Assembly (NCBI RefSeq): GCF_900187945.1
Contig: NZ_FYEH01000001.1
Span: 310,001 to 374,000 of the forward strand
DNA: 64,000 nucleotides
Direction: 5' to 3'
Source of the DNA: Arboricoccus pini
GTDB lineage: Bacteria > Pseudomonadota > Alphaproteobacteria > Geminicoccales > Geminicoccaceae
The position numbers were made by a program, and so were the translations under genes. The first letter of the stretch is position 1; every line of letters begins with the position of its first letter. Of this stretch, positions 7,814 through 17,011 are shown one piece after another. The notes below the pieces were generated by a model. It saw nothing but the letters and a program-made list of their open reading frames with translations, ran no database searches and was not told where the DNA came from.

Positions 7814-9148
7814 ATGGGACGACGATTATTCGGCACCGATGGCATCCGGGGCACAGCGAACACGGAGCCCATGACGGCCGAGACCGCGCTGGCCCTAGGC
7901 AAGGCAGCTGGCCGTTTCTTTCGCCGCGGCGATCACGCGCATCGGGTCGTGATCGGCAAGGATACCCGGCTTTCCGGCTATATGCTCGAGCCGGCCCTGA
8001 CGGCGGGCTTCACATCGGCTGGCATGAACGTAATCCTGACTGGCCCGATCCCGACACCGGCCGTCGCTTTCCTGACCCGTTCGCTCAGGGCCGATCTCGG
8101 CGTCGTCATTTCGGCCTCCCACAATCCCTTCGAGGATAACGGCATCAAGCTGTTCGGCCCGGATGGTTACAAACTCTCCGACGAAATCGAACTGGAGATC
8201 GAGGCGCTGATGGCAGCGGATGACCGGATCGGCCTGGCCGGTGCCGCCGATCTCGGCCGGGCGCAGCGCATCGAGGATGCGCGCGGGCGCTATGTCGAGA
8301 GCCTGAAGAACAGCTTTCCCCGTCATCTTACTCTTCAGGGGCTCAAGATCGTCGTCGATGCTGCCAATGGTGCCGCCTACAGCATGGCGGCCGATCTGTT
8401 CTGGGAGCTAGGGGCCGACGTCGTTCGCATCGGTAACCAGCCGAACGGCTTCAACATCAATGCGGCATGCGGCTCGACGGCGCCCGAAGCCATGCGCGCG
8501 GCCGTGGTCGAGCATAATGCCGATCTCGGCGTGGCCCTGGATGGTGACGCGGACCGGCTCGTCCTTGCCGATGAGCAGGGGCGACTCGTCGACGGCGATC
8601 AGGTTTTGGGGATGATCACGCAAAGCTGGCTCAAGGCCGGAGCGGTGCAAGGAGGCGGCATCGCTGCCACGATCATGTCCAATCTCGGCCTGGAGACCTT
8701 CGTGCGTGGCCTCGGCCTCGACTTTCATCGTACGAAGGTCGGCGATCGCTACGTCGTCGAGGCGATGCGGGTGCAAGGCTATAATATCGGCGGCGAGCAA
8801 TCCGGCCATATCATCCTCAGTGATTTCGCCACGACCGGCGACGGCCTCATGGCGGCCCTCCAGGTCCTGGCTGTGCTGCGCTCAGAGGATCGGCCGCTCA
8901 GCACCGCTGCGCGGATCTTCGAGCCCGTGCCGCAGCGCCTCGTGAATGTTAAGCTTACCAACCCTGTCGATCTCGAGAGCGGCGCCATTGCCCGCGCGAT
9001 CGAGGCGCAGCGCCGCCGCCTCGGCGACAATGGCCGGGTGGTCGTGCGCAAATCCGGCACGGAGCCCCTGCTTCGCATCATGGTGGAGGCGCATGACCCG
9101 GCTTTGCTCGATGCCGTGATCGACGAAATTCGCGGCGCGCTTCACTGA
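7814..9148 (+). CDS. glmM: Phosphoglucosamine mutase
   Basis: A 444-residue enzyme that converts glucosamine-6-phosphate to glucosamine-1-phosphate, on the path to UDP-GlcNAc for peptidoglycan and lipid A. It starts with [11 protein letters not shown], typical of GlmM. The active-site serine is Ser102 in ISASHNP, the metal-binding loop is DGDADR, and the sugar-binding GGEQSGH and phosphate-binding [12 protein letters not shown] motifs follow in order. The start at ATG 7814 has AAGGA 8 bases upstream. In many bacteria it sits by ftsH or folP; neither is here. Confidence 0.97.
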   Translation: MGRRLFGTDGIRGTANTEPMTAETALALGKAAGRFFRRGDHAHRVVIGKDTRLSGYMLEPALTAGFTSAGMNVILTGPIPTPAVAFLTRSLRADLGVVISASHNPFEDNGIKLFGPDGYKLSDEIELEIEALMAADDRIGLAGAADLGRAQRIEDARGRYVESLKNSFPRHLTLQGLKIVVDAANGAAYSMAADLFWELGADVVRIGNQPNGFNINAACGSTAPEAMRAAVVEHNADLGVALDGDADRLVLADEQGRLVDGDQVLGMITQSWLKAGAVQGGGIAATIMSNLGLETFVRGLGLDFHRTKVGDRYVVEAMRVQGYNIGGEQSGHIILSDFATTGDGLMAALQVLAVLRSEDRPLSTAARIFEPVPQRLVNVKLTNPVDLESGAIARAIEAQRRRLGDNGRVVVRKSGTEPLLRIMVEAHDPALLDAVIDEIRGALH

Positions 9149-9168
9149 GCTTTAAGATTAACTATCTT

Positions 9169-9198
9169 TTGGATGGTTTCTACTTATAGGCGTATATC
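9169..9198 (+). promoter_or_regulatory. Candidate sigma70-type promoter for the 9240 lipoprotein
   Basis: TTGGAT (9169-9174) and TATATC (9193-9198) are 18 bases apart in a short AT-rich intergenic stretch after glmM. Transcription would start about 30-35 bases before ATG 9240. The call rests on similarity to consensus only. Confidence 0.45.
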
Positions 9199-9239
9199 TC
9201 CTGCTATCGACGCGATAAGCGCGGCTACGGAGGGGCGGG

Positions 9240-10601
9240 ATGGTCACTGGCAGATGCGCCGGAGCGGGGATCGGGCTCGCGCTTCTGGCCGCCGCATGCA
9301 CTGCCACCTCGACCACGGGACCGCAGCCGGCGACGCTTGCGGCCGACAGCGATTGCAGGCGCGTTGCCGCGGTGGCGTCCAAGGCGAAAGCCATCCCCGT
9401 CGGGCCTGATGGACGTCCGCTGCTTGAGGTCGTGACCGTGCCGTCGCAGCAGCGCAAGGCCGAGGCACCCTGTGTCCTTGCGATCGGCGCCGATGCGACG
9501 GCCATGACGACAAAGGTGGTCGTTGCCAGTCACCGGACGATCGAATCGAGCTATGTCGACCCCGATGGCCGGCGGATCAATCCCGATTATCAGGCCGTGC
9601 AGGACGCGCTGGCGGAGCGTGAGCGTCAGGCCGATATCGACGCAGCCGGCAGCGAGGACGCGTTGACGCAAGCCGTCGGCACGATCTGGGATGGTGCCGC
9701 CTATTTTTTCCGGCCAAGCGATTCGCAGCTGCGGCAGCAGTTGCGCTCGACCCCACATTATCTGGACGAGGGCGAGCCCGTCCCCTACACGCTCTCGCTC
9801 GAGGGTGTGGACGGCAGCAAGTCGGCCAAGGTCGATCTGGCCCTTCTCGACACACGCACGGGGCAAGCCATCCTGCGCGCCATGCCGTTTACCGAAACGC
9901 GGCATTTCGAGATCGCCGACAACCTGGCGCCGACCGATCTTGGACGCCACGATGGCGAGCCTGGCTTCCTTGACCGTGCCGAGATCGATCGCTGGCTGGA
10001 GGCGCCACCCCTCCCGCCTCTCGATGCGGCTCTTCGCCCGTTCGCCACAGCTTTGGCGGAAGAAACACGCCTGCAAGGTGGCCTCCCGGCCGTGATTGCC
10101 CGCTTTGAGGGGACCGCATCACCGGAGCGGGCCGACAGCACCGTCGTCGTCGCTCCCGCGACCATGCCGCAGGGCCTCGTCGCGGTCGACGGCATGGCGA
10201 GCGAGGGGCAGGGCTTCTACGTCACCGAGGACAAGATCGTCACGGCGAGCTCTCTCATCGGCGATACGTCGCTCGTCAAGGTGACGGATCAACGGGGAGC
10301 CAGTACCTATGGCGTGGTCGACCGTCGCGACGACAGCTCGGGGCTGGCCATGATCTACGTTCAAATGCCGGGACGACCGCTGGCCCTGAGCGAGACCCCT
10401 CGGGGAGCACCCGCCTATTTGCAGCGCGCGGAGGCGGTGAATGGCCGTCCGCTTCTTTCGGGCGAGGGCATCGTGACCGGTATGGTCACCAACGCCAAGA
10501 CGCGCCAGACGGTCGACGCCCCGGCGTTGCGCGCCTTCCTGCACCGGGCTGGCGGCCTCGATGGACCGGCGGCGTCAATCGTAGCCTCACCGACGCCATA
10601 G
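9240..10601 (+). CDS. Lipoprotein with a degenerate trypsin-like domain
   Basis: A 453-residue protein with a lipoprotein signal: a hydrophobic stretch ends in the lipobox LAAAC at residues 16-20, so it should be anchored in a membrane after processing. The C-terminal third contains GQGFYVTEDKIVTASS, then VVDRRDDSSGLAMIYV, which follows the pattern of trypsin-like/HtrA proteases (usually TxxHV and TDLALL). The catalytic His is Ser here, the Asp position is Gly, and no GNSGG loop is seen, so it is likely a pseudoprotease used for binding. The N-terminal 300 residues match nothing I know. A strong GGAGGGG precedes ATG 9240. Confidence 0.75.
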   Translation: MVTGRCAGAGIGLALLAAACTATSTTGPQPATLAADSDCRRVAAVASKAKAIPVGPDGRPLLEVVTVPSQQRKAEAPCVLAIGADATAMTTKVVVASHRTIESSYVDPDGRRINPDYQAVQDALAERERQADIDAAGSEDALTQAVGTIWDGAAYFFRPSDSQLRQQLRSTPHYLDEGEPVPYTLSLEGVDGSKSAKVDLALLDTRTGQAILRAMPFTETRHFEIADNLAPTDLGRHDGEPGFLDRAEIDRWLEAPPLPPLDAALRPFATALAEETRLQGGLPAVIARFEGTASPERADSTVVVAPATMPQGLVAVDGMASEGQGFYVTEDKIVTASSLIGDTSLVKVTDQRGASTYGVVDRRDDSSGLAMIYVQMPGRPLALSETPRGAPAYLQRAEAVNGRPLLSGEGIVTGMVTNAKTRQTVDAPALRAFLHRAGGLDGPAASIVASPTP

Positions 10602-10961
10602 CCGCCAGGCCAGCAGCAGCCAACCCAGGATGAAGGCTGTACCACCGATGGGGGTGATCACCCCCAGAATCGGCGGTGCGCCCAGGGCCAGGCCGAACAG
10701 GCTGGGACTGAAGAGCAGCACGCCCAGGGTAAAGAGCAGTCCTATCGTCTCCGCGCCCAGCGAGAGCGCGAAGAGAGCCGCCAGCGCGTGCCAGAGCCCA
10801 TAGGCTGCGCCTGTGCCAAGAAGATGCTGGGCTCGGGCATCGCCGCTCATCGCATGAGCGGCAAACGCGCCGCCACCGACCGAGAGTGCCGCCAACAATG
10901 CCGCCAGTACGGCCGTAAGGCGGCCCTGAAGAGAGAGGTGGTCCAACCCGGGTTGCTCCAT
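10587..10961 (-). CDS. DUF423 family membrane protein
   Basis: A 124-residue protein with four predicted membrane segments, starting with AVLAALLAALSVGGGAFAAHA and ending with the family's GGTAFILGWLLLAW. This matches the DUF423 (YgdD-like) inner-membrane family of unknown function. Its 3' end overlaps the end of the lipoprotein gene by 15 bases on the opposite strand. It is divergent from rnhB, with about 67 bases between the starts. Confidence 0.85.
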   Translation of the reverse strand: MEQPGLDHLSLQGRLTAVLAALLAALSVGGGAFAAHAMSGDARAQHLLGTGAAYGLWHALAALFALSLGAETIGLLFTLGVLLFSPSLFGLALGAPPILGVITPIGGTAFILGWLLLAWRLWRR

Positions 10962-11028
10962 ATGGCATTCTGTGGCTTTTGGCCTTCAAGGCGACAAGAC
11001 GCCCTGAAAGCAGCCTTGGCAGGGGACG

Positions 11029-11646
11029 ATGCCCGTTCAAGACGGCCGCTCACTCATAGCTGGAATTGACGAAGTGGGCAGGGGGCCGCTGGCAGGTCCC
11101 GTCGTTGCCGCAGCCGTGATCCTGCGGACGCCTATTCCGGGCATCGACGACAGCAAGAAGCTGCCGGCCCAGCGACGGCAGCTACTGGCCCGCCAGATTC
11201 TCGAGAGTGCTTATGTCGGTATCGGCGCCGCCTCGGCCGTCGAGATCGACCGGATCAACATCCTTCAGGCAACCTATCTGGCGATGCGCCGGGCGGTCGC
11301 CCGCCTGCCGGTCGCCCCGACCTTGCTGCTGATCGACGGCAATCGCGGCCCGACTTTCGCCTGCGAGAGCCGCTGCATCGTCGGCGGGGACGCGCTGGAG
11401 ATGTCGATCGGTGCCGCCTCGATCGTCGCCAAGGTCTGTCGTGACCGTCTGATGGCTCGGCTGGCCGGCCGCTATGTCGGTTACGGCTTCGAGCGCAATG
11501 TTGGCTACGGCACCAGGGAGCATCTGGAGGGCCTGGGCAGCCTCGGGCCCTGCGTGCACCATCGCCAGAGCTTCGCGCCCGTGCGCGCGGCCGCCTCGGC
11601 CCTCAGGCCGCTCCGGGCAATTTTGCCTCTTGCAGAAGTCGCTTGA
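11029..11646 (+). CDS. rnhB: Ribonuclease HII
   Basis: A 205-residue RNase HII that removes RNA from RNA-DNA hybrids, including single ribonucleotides in DNA. The AGIDEVGRGPLAGPVV motif supplies the DE metal ligands. A further acidic ligand is in LLLIDGN, and the family segment GAASIVAKVCRDRLM follows. The length is normal. The last 44 bases overlap the end of mutS on the other strand, so the C-termini of both proteins are encoded by the same DNA. Confidence 0.95.
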   Translation: MPVQDGRSLIAGIDEVGRGPLAGPVVAAAVILRTPIPGIDDSKKLPAQRRQLLARQILESAYVGIGAASAVEIDRINILQATYLAMRRAVARLPVAPTLLLIDGNRGPTFACESRCIVGGDALEMSIGAASIVAKVCRDRLMARLAGRYVGYGFERNVGYGTREHLEGLGSLGPCVHHRQSFAPVRAAASALRPLRAILPLAEVA

Positions 11647-14320
11647 GCTCAAAGACGAGATCCAGGGCCTGACGCGGCGTCAGGTCGTCCGGCTCGACGG
11701 CAGAGAGCCGCGCCGCCAGGATCTCAGCCTGCGGCTCGACCAGTTGGCTCTCCGTCATCACCGATTGCCCTGCCTGAACCGGCAGGGTCGCGGGTGACGA
11801 TTCCCCGGCTTCGAGGGCAAAGAGTGGTAGGTCATCGACAAGACTGGCGGGTCCGGCGCGTGCCTCGCCTTCCTCCAGTCGTTTGAGCACTTGCTCCGCC
11901 CGACGGACGACGAGGGGTGGCAGTCCGCTTAGCTTGGCGACATGGATGCCATAGGAGCGATCGGCGGTGCCGCGAGTAACCTCGTGCAGAAAGACGACCT
12001 CGCCCTTCCATTCCTTGACCCGCATGGTCCAGGCGGCCAGCGATTTCAGCCGGGCCGAGAGAGCCGTCAATTCGTGGTAATGCGTGGCGAAGAGGCCCCG
12101 CGAGCGATTGACGTCGTGCAGATGCTCGAGCACCGCCCAGGCGAGCGACAGGCCGTCATAGGTGGCCGTGCCGCGGCCGATCTCATCCAGGATGACGAAG
12201 CTGCGCGGCCCGGCGGCGTTCAGGATCGTCGCCGTCTCGACCATCTCCACCATGAAGGTCGAGCGGCCACGCGCCAGATCGTCGGCGGCTCCGACACGGG
12301 AGAAGAGCCGATCGACGAGGCCGATGACGGCCCGTTCGGCGGGAACGAACGAGCCCATCTGCGCCAGGACGACGATGAGCGCGTTCTGGCGCAGGAATGT
12401 GCTCTTGCCCGCCATGTTGGGCCCGGTCATCAGCCAAAGGCGGCTCTCCTCGTCGAGGCAGCAATCATTGGCAACGAAGCTGGCGCGCTCGCGTGCCAGG
12501 GCCCACTCGACCACGGGATGCCGGCCGCCTTCGACCTTGAAGACGGGCTCCTCCACGAGGTGCGGCCGGGTCCAGCGCAGCGCTCTTGCCACGTCGGCCA
12601 GGGCACAAGCGACGTCGAGCTCGGCTAGGAGCCTGGCCGTGGCTGCGATCGCCTCGGCTGCCATCATGACAGCGGCCGCGAGCCGCTCGAAGAGCGCAAG
12701 CTCAAGCTCGATCGCCCGCTCGCCAGCCTTGGCCACCTTGTGCTCGAGCTCGCTCAGCTCCGCCGTGCTGAAGCGGACGGCGTTGGCCATGCCCTGGCGC
12801 TGGACGAAATCTTGCGGAATACGGGAGCGGTGATTGGCGCCGACCTCGATGAAATAACCCAGCATCGAATTGTGGCGGATCTTGAGGGTCGCGATGCCGG
12901 TCGATTCGCGATAACGCTGCTCGAGCGCGGCGACCAGGCGCCGCGAATGATCGCGAAGGCTCCGGGTCTCGTCGAGCTCGGGGAGCGCACCCTCGCGGAC
13001 GAAACCGCCGTCCCGGGCGATGAAAGGGGGCTCGTCGATCAGGCTTTGATTCAACAGGTCGGCCAGCGATCCCGTGTCGGGCAGGGCCGCCAGAAGCACC
13101 GCGATCGCGTCCTCTCCAGCCTCGCTGGCTTGCAGCTCGGCTGCGACCTTAAGGCCGGCCGCGATGGCCTTAAGGTCGCGCGGACCGGCGCGCTTCAGGC
13201 TCACGCGCGAGAGTGCCCGCTGTAGATCGGGGCAGCTCTTGAGGATGCCGCGCAGCCTTTCGTTGCGGTGGCTGTCATCCACCAGCGCGGCTATCTGGTC
13301 CTGACGCTCCCGGATGGCCGGGATGTCGACCAGGGGGGCCGCCAGCCGCTCGGCCAGGAGCCGCGCGCCCGCATTCGTCATCGTTCGGTCGATGCAGGTC
13401 AAAAGGCTGCCCGATCGCTCGCCGGAGAGCGAGCGGTCGAGCTCCAGGTTACGCCTCGTTGCCGGATCCAGCTTCAAGACCTTCTCGGGATCGATGCGGC
13501 TCGGCCTGCCCAGGCGGGGCAAAGCGCCCTTCTGGGTGATCTCGACATAGTCGAGAAGGGCGCCGGCCGCGGCGATCTCGGCGCGCGTGAAGTCACCCAG
13601 AGCCTCGAGCGCAACGATGTCGAAGAATTGCTGCAGCCGGCGGAGCGCGTCGTCGCTCTCAAAGGCGCCATCCCGGGCCGGGCTCAGCAGATGGCCGTGG
13701 TCGGCAAGGGCCGCCATCAAGTCGGCTTCTTGCAGATGCCGGCTGGCAAGGACGATCTCCCCCGGTGCTATGCGGCTAAGGAGTGCTGGGAGTGAGCGGA
13801 GGTCGACGGCCTCCGTCAGGAATTCGCCGGTCGAGATGTCGATCCAGGCCACCGCCCAACGCCCACCGCTACGGGCCAATGCCGCCAGGTAATTATGGCG
13901 GCGTGCCTCCAGGAGATTGTCTTCGGTCAGCGTGCCTGGTGTGACGATTCGCACCACCTCGCGGCGAACGAGCGAGCGGCCGCCGCGCCTCCGGGCCAGA
14001 GCCGGGTCTTCCATCTGCTCGCAGACGGCGACCTTGAACCCCTTCCTGATCAGCTTGTGGAGATAGGGTTCGGCGTTGTGGGCCGGTACGCCGCACATCG
14101 GGATCTCGGCACCCTGGTGACGACCTCGCTTGGTGAGCGCGATGTCGAGAGCCGGGGCTGCCGCCACCGCATCCTCGAAGAAAAGCTCGTAGAAATCGCC
14201 CATGCGAAAGAACAGGAGGGTGCCCGGATGGGCTGCCTTGAGCTCCAGGAACTGTGCCACCATCGGGCTGGAGGCCTCATCGATGCGGACGGCGCTCTCC
14301 GCGGTTGCCTCCTTGTCCAT
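11603..14320 (-). CDS. mutS: DNA mismatch repair protein MutS
   Basis: A 905-residue mismatch-recognition ATPase that starts methyl-directed or nick-directed repair. The mismatch-reading motif is FRMGDFYELF near the N-terminus. The C-terminal ATPase shows Walker A TGPNMAGKSTFLRQ, Walker B FVILDEIGRGTAT and the helix-turn-helix dimer region after residue 800. A GGGAG stands just before ATG 14320; a GTG one codon earlier is in frame. The gene is divergent from the small gene at 14341 with only 20 bases between the starts. Its 3' end overlaps rnhB. Confidence 0.97.
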   Translation of the reverse strand: MDKEATAESAVRIDEASSPMVAQFLELKAAHPGTLLFFRMGDFYELFFEDAVAAAPALDIALTKRGRHQGAEIPMCGVPAHNAEPYLHKLIRKGFKVAVCEQMEDPALARRRGGRSLVRREVVRIVTPGTLTEDNLLEARRHNYLAALARSGGRWAVAWIDISTGEFLTEAVDLRSLPALLSRIAPGEIVLASRHLQEADLMAALADHGHLLSPARDGAFESDDALRRLQQFFDIVALEALGDFTRAEIAAAGALLDYVEITQKGALPRLGRPSRIDPEKVLKLDPATRRNLELDRSLSGERSGSLLTCIDRTMTNAGARLLAERLAAPLVDIPAIRERQDQIAALVDDSHRNERLRGILKSCPDLQRALSRVSLKRAGPRDLKAIAAGLKVAAELQASEAGEDAIAVLLAALPDTGSLADLLNQSLIDEPPFIARDGGFVREGALPELDETRSLRDHSRRLVAALEQRYRESTGIATLKIRHNSMLGYFIEVGANHRSRIPQDFVQRQGMANAVRFSTAELSELEHKVAKAGERAIELELALFERLAAAVMMAAEAIAATARLLAELDVACALADVARALRWTRPHLVEEPVFKVEGGRHPVVEWALARERASFVANDCCLDEESRLWLMTGPNMAGKSTFLRQNALIVVLAQMGSFVPAERAVIGLVDRLFSRVGAADDLARGRSTFMVEMVETATILNAAGPRSFVILDEIGRGTATYDGLSLAWAVLEHLHDVNRSRGLFATHYHELTALSARLKSLAAWTMRVKEWKGEVVFLHEVTRGTADRSYGIHVAKLSGLPPLVVRRAEQVLKRLEEGEARAGPASLVDDLPLFALEAGESSPATLPVQAGQSVMTESQLVEPQAEILAARLSAVEPDDLTPRQALDLVFELKRLLQEAKLPGAA

Positions 14321-14340
14321 CACTCCCTAGCTTTCCATCC

Positions 14341-14844
14341 ATGAGCAACTTGGACCGATCCGCCGGCGACGGCACTCCTCGCCCGAGGCGCTGGACGCGC
14401 GAGGCGATGACGGCCGCCCGCCTGACACGAGACCTCAGATACAAAAGCTGGCTCGAGTGTGCCAGGGCGATCGACCGCTTTATCATGGGTGAGGCCAAGG
14501 CGCGGCTCGATCTTGAGACGATCCGCCTCATCAAGGACCGCCGGCCGCGCGATGCCGCCCATGCGGCGATTATCGATCGCTGGGTGGATGACTGCCTGAC
14601 CATCCTTCGCTCCGTGCTGGCTCGGCTGGAGAGCGAGGCCGAAGGGCCGCTTGCGGGTATCCTTTCGCTGTCGCCCGTCGAGAACGAGGAGCGGGCGCAG
14701 ATCAAGGAAAGGCTCGGCGCACTCAGCCACGACGACCTCCTCGAGGCATTGGCGGCACAGCGCGGTCACGCGCTTCTCGTGCTGGCCCTGGTCGACAGCG
14801 ACAACGCGGCTTCGCTCATCGCTCGCGAGATGCTCTTGGCCTGA
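14341..14844 (+). CDS. Hypothetical helical protein
   Basis: About 167 residues, rich in Arg, Leu and Glu, predicted to be mainly helical and soluble. I recognise no family. The start is doubtful: ATG 14341 is only 20 bases from the mutS start and has no ribosome site, while ATG 14407 (reading MTAARLTRDL) begins the better-ordered part and follows a GAGG. Codon use is like that of the neighbours, which supports a real gene. Between its stop and the pbpC end lie 97 bases in which I see no clear terminator. Confidence 0.6.
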   Translation: MSNLDRSAGDGTPRPRRWTREAMTAARLTRDLRYKSWLECARAIDRFIMGEAKARLDLETIRLIKDRRPRDAAHAAIIDRWVDDCLTILRSVLARLESEAEGPLAGILSLSPVENEERAQIKERLGALSHDDLLEALAAQRGHALLVLALVDSDNAASLIAREMLLA

Positions 14845-14941
14845 GGCCGTGCCGCCTGACTGCGGCGTTCAGCCTGACCGCGTGGCGTCGTTCGCCCAAC
14901 TGGGCAATTCTGTTCGAGCATCCCTCGTTGACCTGCGGATC

Positions 14942-17011
14942 TTAGCCGCCAGGCTCGCGCGGCAGCACGCGCACATTGGCGCTGGCGCTCGCGCCCGTCG
15001 CATCGACGACCGTGATCGTTGAGAAGCCCGGCTCGCGCGGAGCCCACCATGTCTGGGTGGCGAAGGTATCGCTGGTGAGTGACCGTCCGTCCACCAGCCA
15101 GCGATAGGGTCGCGTTCCACCCTCGGCTCGCAACGCCACTCCGGCCATTTTCGGATCACCGCCGTTCAGATCCAAGAGGAGGGCACTGCCCGCGATGGGA
15201 AAGGCGATCGTGGGTGGTTTCGTGCCCGGCATGCGCAGGCCCCGTGTGTCGAGTCGGACCAGCGTGGCCGGGGCATCGCCCGCGAAAGGGGAGTTCTGCG
15301 GCAGGACTGGCAGTGCCACGGGCGGCAGCAGTCCAAAGACATGCTGCATGATAGCGGCCGCTTTGATGCCCACGCAATTGCATGATCCCCCGTCAGCGCG
15401 GCCCATCCAGACACCCACGACATAGCGACCATCGAAGCCGATCGCCCACCCATCGCGGAAGCGATAGGACGTGCCGGTCTTGAAGCCGAGCCTCGCCTGC
15501 CGAGGAGCTAGGCCTGTGGGCGGCGCGACCCCGGCCAGGATGTCGGCCACGGCAGCAGCCGCATCGGGGCTTACCAGCGTCTCTTCTGATTGCGGCGGTG
15601 GCGTTCCGGTCTCCACCAGCGGTCGGACGATGCCGCCATTGGCGAGGCCGGCATAGGCGGTGACCAAATCGGTCAGCGTCGTGCCGACGCCGCCCAGGGC
15701 GATCGGTAGAGCGGGCGTGACGTTCGGATTTTGAAAAGTGAGCGGCAGCCCAACTTCCTTCATCCGCGTGGCGAACGCCACGGGCCCCAGCCTGTCGAGC
15801 AAGGCAACCGCCGGTAGGTTCAATGAGAACTGCAAGGCTTCGCGCAGAGTGACGTCGCCATTGAAACTGCCGTCGAAATTATGAGGCGCATAATCGAAAT
15901 AGCGCGTTGCTGCGTCGCGCGCGATGGTTGCCGGATGGGCGAGGCGGGCGTCGAATGCCATCGCGTAGATCAAGGGCTTGAGCGTCGAGCCCGGCGAACG
16001 GATCGCCCGCGTCATATCGATCATGCCCGAGCGGCGCTGATCCATGTAGGCGGCGCTGCCCGCTTGCGCCAGAATCGTGCCGCTCCGATGGTCGGCGATG
16101 ATGGCGGCGAGGTTGACCGGTGCGGGCACGTCGTGAAGGCCCTGGCGCAGCATGCGCTCAAGCCCCGTCTGGAGCGCGCCGTCAATTGTCGTATGGACAG
16201 TGGTGCCCGAAGGGTTGGCGGCAGCAAGCCGCTCGCTCAGGTGCGGTGCCAGCATCGGCATCGTCAGTCGACGCACAGGTATAGGCGTGGCCCTAGCCGC
16301 ACTCGCATCAGCCGGACTCAAGACGCCGGCTTCCTCCGCACGCGCCAGAACGCGGTCCCGGATCGCCTGCGTAGGGGCATTCTCCCGATCAGGTCGCAGC
16401 TTGCTCGGGGCTTGCGGCAGGGCCACGAGAAGGGCGGCTTCGGCCGCCGAGAGGCTGGCTGGCTCATGGCCAAGCCAAGCCATGGCGCCCGCGCGAACGC
16501 CTTCGAGATTGCCGCCCATTGGGGCCAGGGTGAGATAGAAGGAAAGAATCGCGTTCTTGTCGTAATGCCATTCGAGTTGGAGGGCCCGGGCGATCTCGAT
16601 CAGCTTGGCCGTCAGGGTCCTTGGCCGGGGCTCGAGAAGCCTCGCTACCTGCATGGTCAGCGTCGAGCCGCCTGAGACGACGTGACGATGCCAGGCTACC
16701 TGCAGGCAGGCGCGCAAAAGAGCCAGCGGGTCGACGCCAGGGTGGCTGTAGAAGTGACGATCCTCGATCGCCAGGAGAAGGTCGATATAATGCGGCGAGA
16801 CGTCCTCGACTCGCGTGGTGAAGCGCCACACTCCGTCGTCGGTCCGGAACGGACGCAATAGGTGGCCATTCCGGTCAACGACGATCGTGGACACATCCTG
16901 GAGGCGACGCAGATCGGGCGGGTAGACCCGATCAAGCACGGCCAGGAGCAGAACAACACTCAGGAGGAGCAGGCCGAGACCCGCTCCGGTCTGAGCAAGG
17001 CGCCGCCTCAA
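14942..17011 (-). CDS. pbpC: Penicillin-binding protein 1C
   Basis: A 689-residue class A penicillin-binding protein that would polymerise and/or cross-link peptidoglycan in the periplasm. An N-terminal membrane anchor (residues about 10-27) is followed by the transglycosylase domain with EDRHFYSHPG. The transpeptidase domain has SxxK at Ser342-Lys345 (STLK), SLN and KTGTSYRFRDGW. A C-terminal BiPBP_C domain ends the protein, as in PBP1C. Its start overlaps the stop of the alpha-2-macroglobulin gene by 4 bases, the known pbpC/yfhM pairing. The pair is thought to repair walls and trap proteases after envelope damage. Confidence 0.95.
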   Translation of the reverse strand: MRRRLAQTGAGLGLLLLSVVLLLAVLDRVYPPDLRRLQDVSTIVVDRNGHLLRPFRTDDGVWRFTTRVEDVSPHYIDLLLAIEDRHFYSHPGVDPLALLRACLQVAWHRHVVSGGSTLTMQVARLLEPRPRTLTAKLIEIARALQLEWHYDKNAILSFYLTLAPMGGNLEGVRAGAMAWLGHEPASLSAAEAALLVALPQAPSKLRPDRENAPTQAIRDRVLARAEEAGVLSPADASAARATPIPVRRLTMPMLAPHLSERLAAANPSGTTVHTTIDGALQTGLERMLRQGLHDVPAPVNLAAIIADHRSGTILAQAGSAAYMDQRRSGMIDMTRAIRSPGSTLKPLIYAMAFDARLAHPATIARDAATRYFDYAPHNFDGSFNGDVTLREALQFSLNLPAVALLDRLGPVAFATRMKEVGLPLTFQNPNVTPALPIALGGVGTTLTDLVTAYAGLANGGIVRPLVETGTPPPQSEETLVSPDAAAAVADILAGVAPPTGLAPRQARLGFKTGTSYRFRDGWAIGFDGRYVVGVWMGRADGGSCNCVGIKAAAIMQHVFGLLPPVALPVLPQNSPFAGDAPATLVRLDTRGLRMPGTKPPTIAFPIAGSALLLDLNGGDPKMAGVALRAEGGTRPYRWLVDGRSLTSDTFATQTWWAPREPGFSTITVVDATGASASANVRVLPREPGG

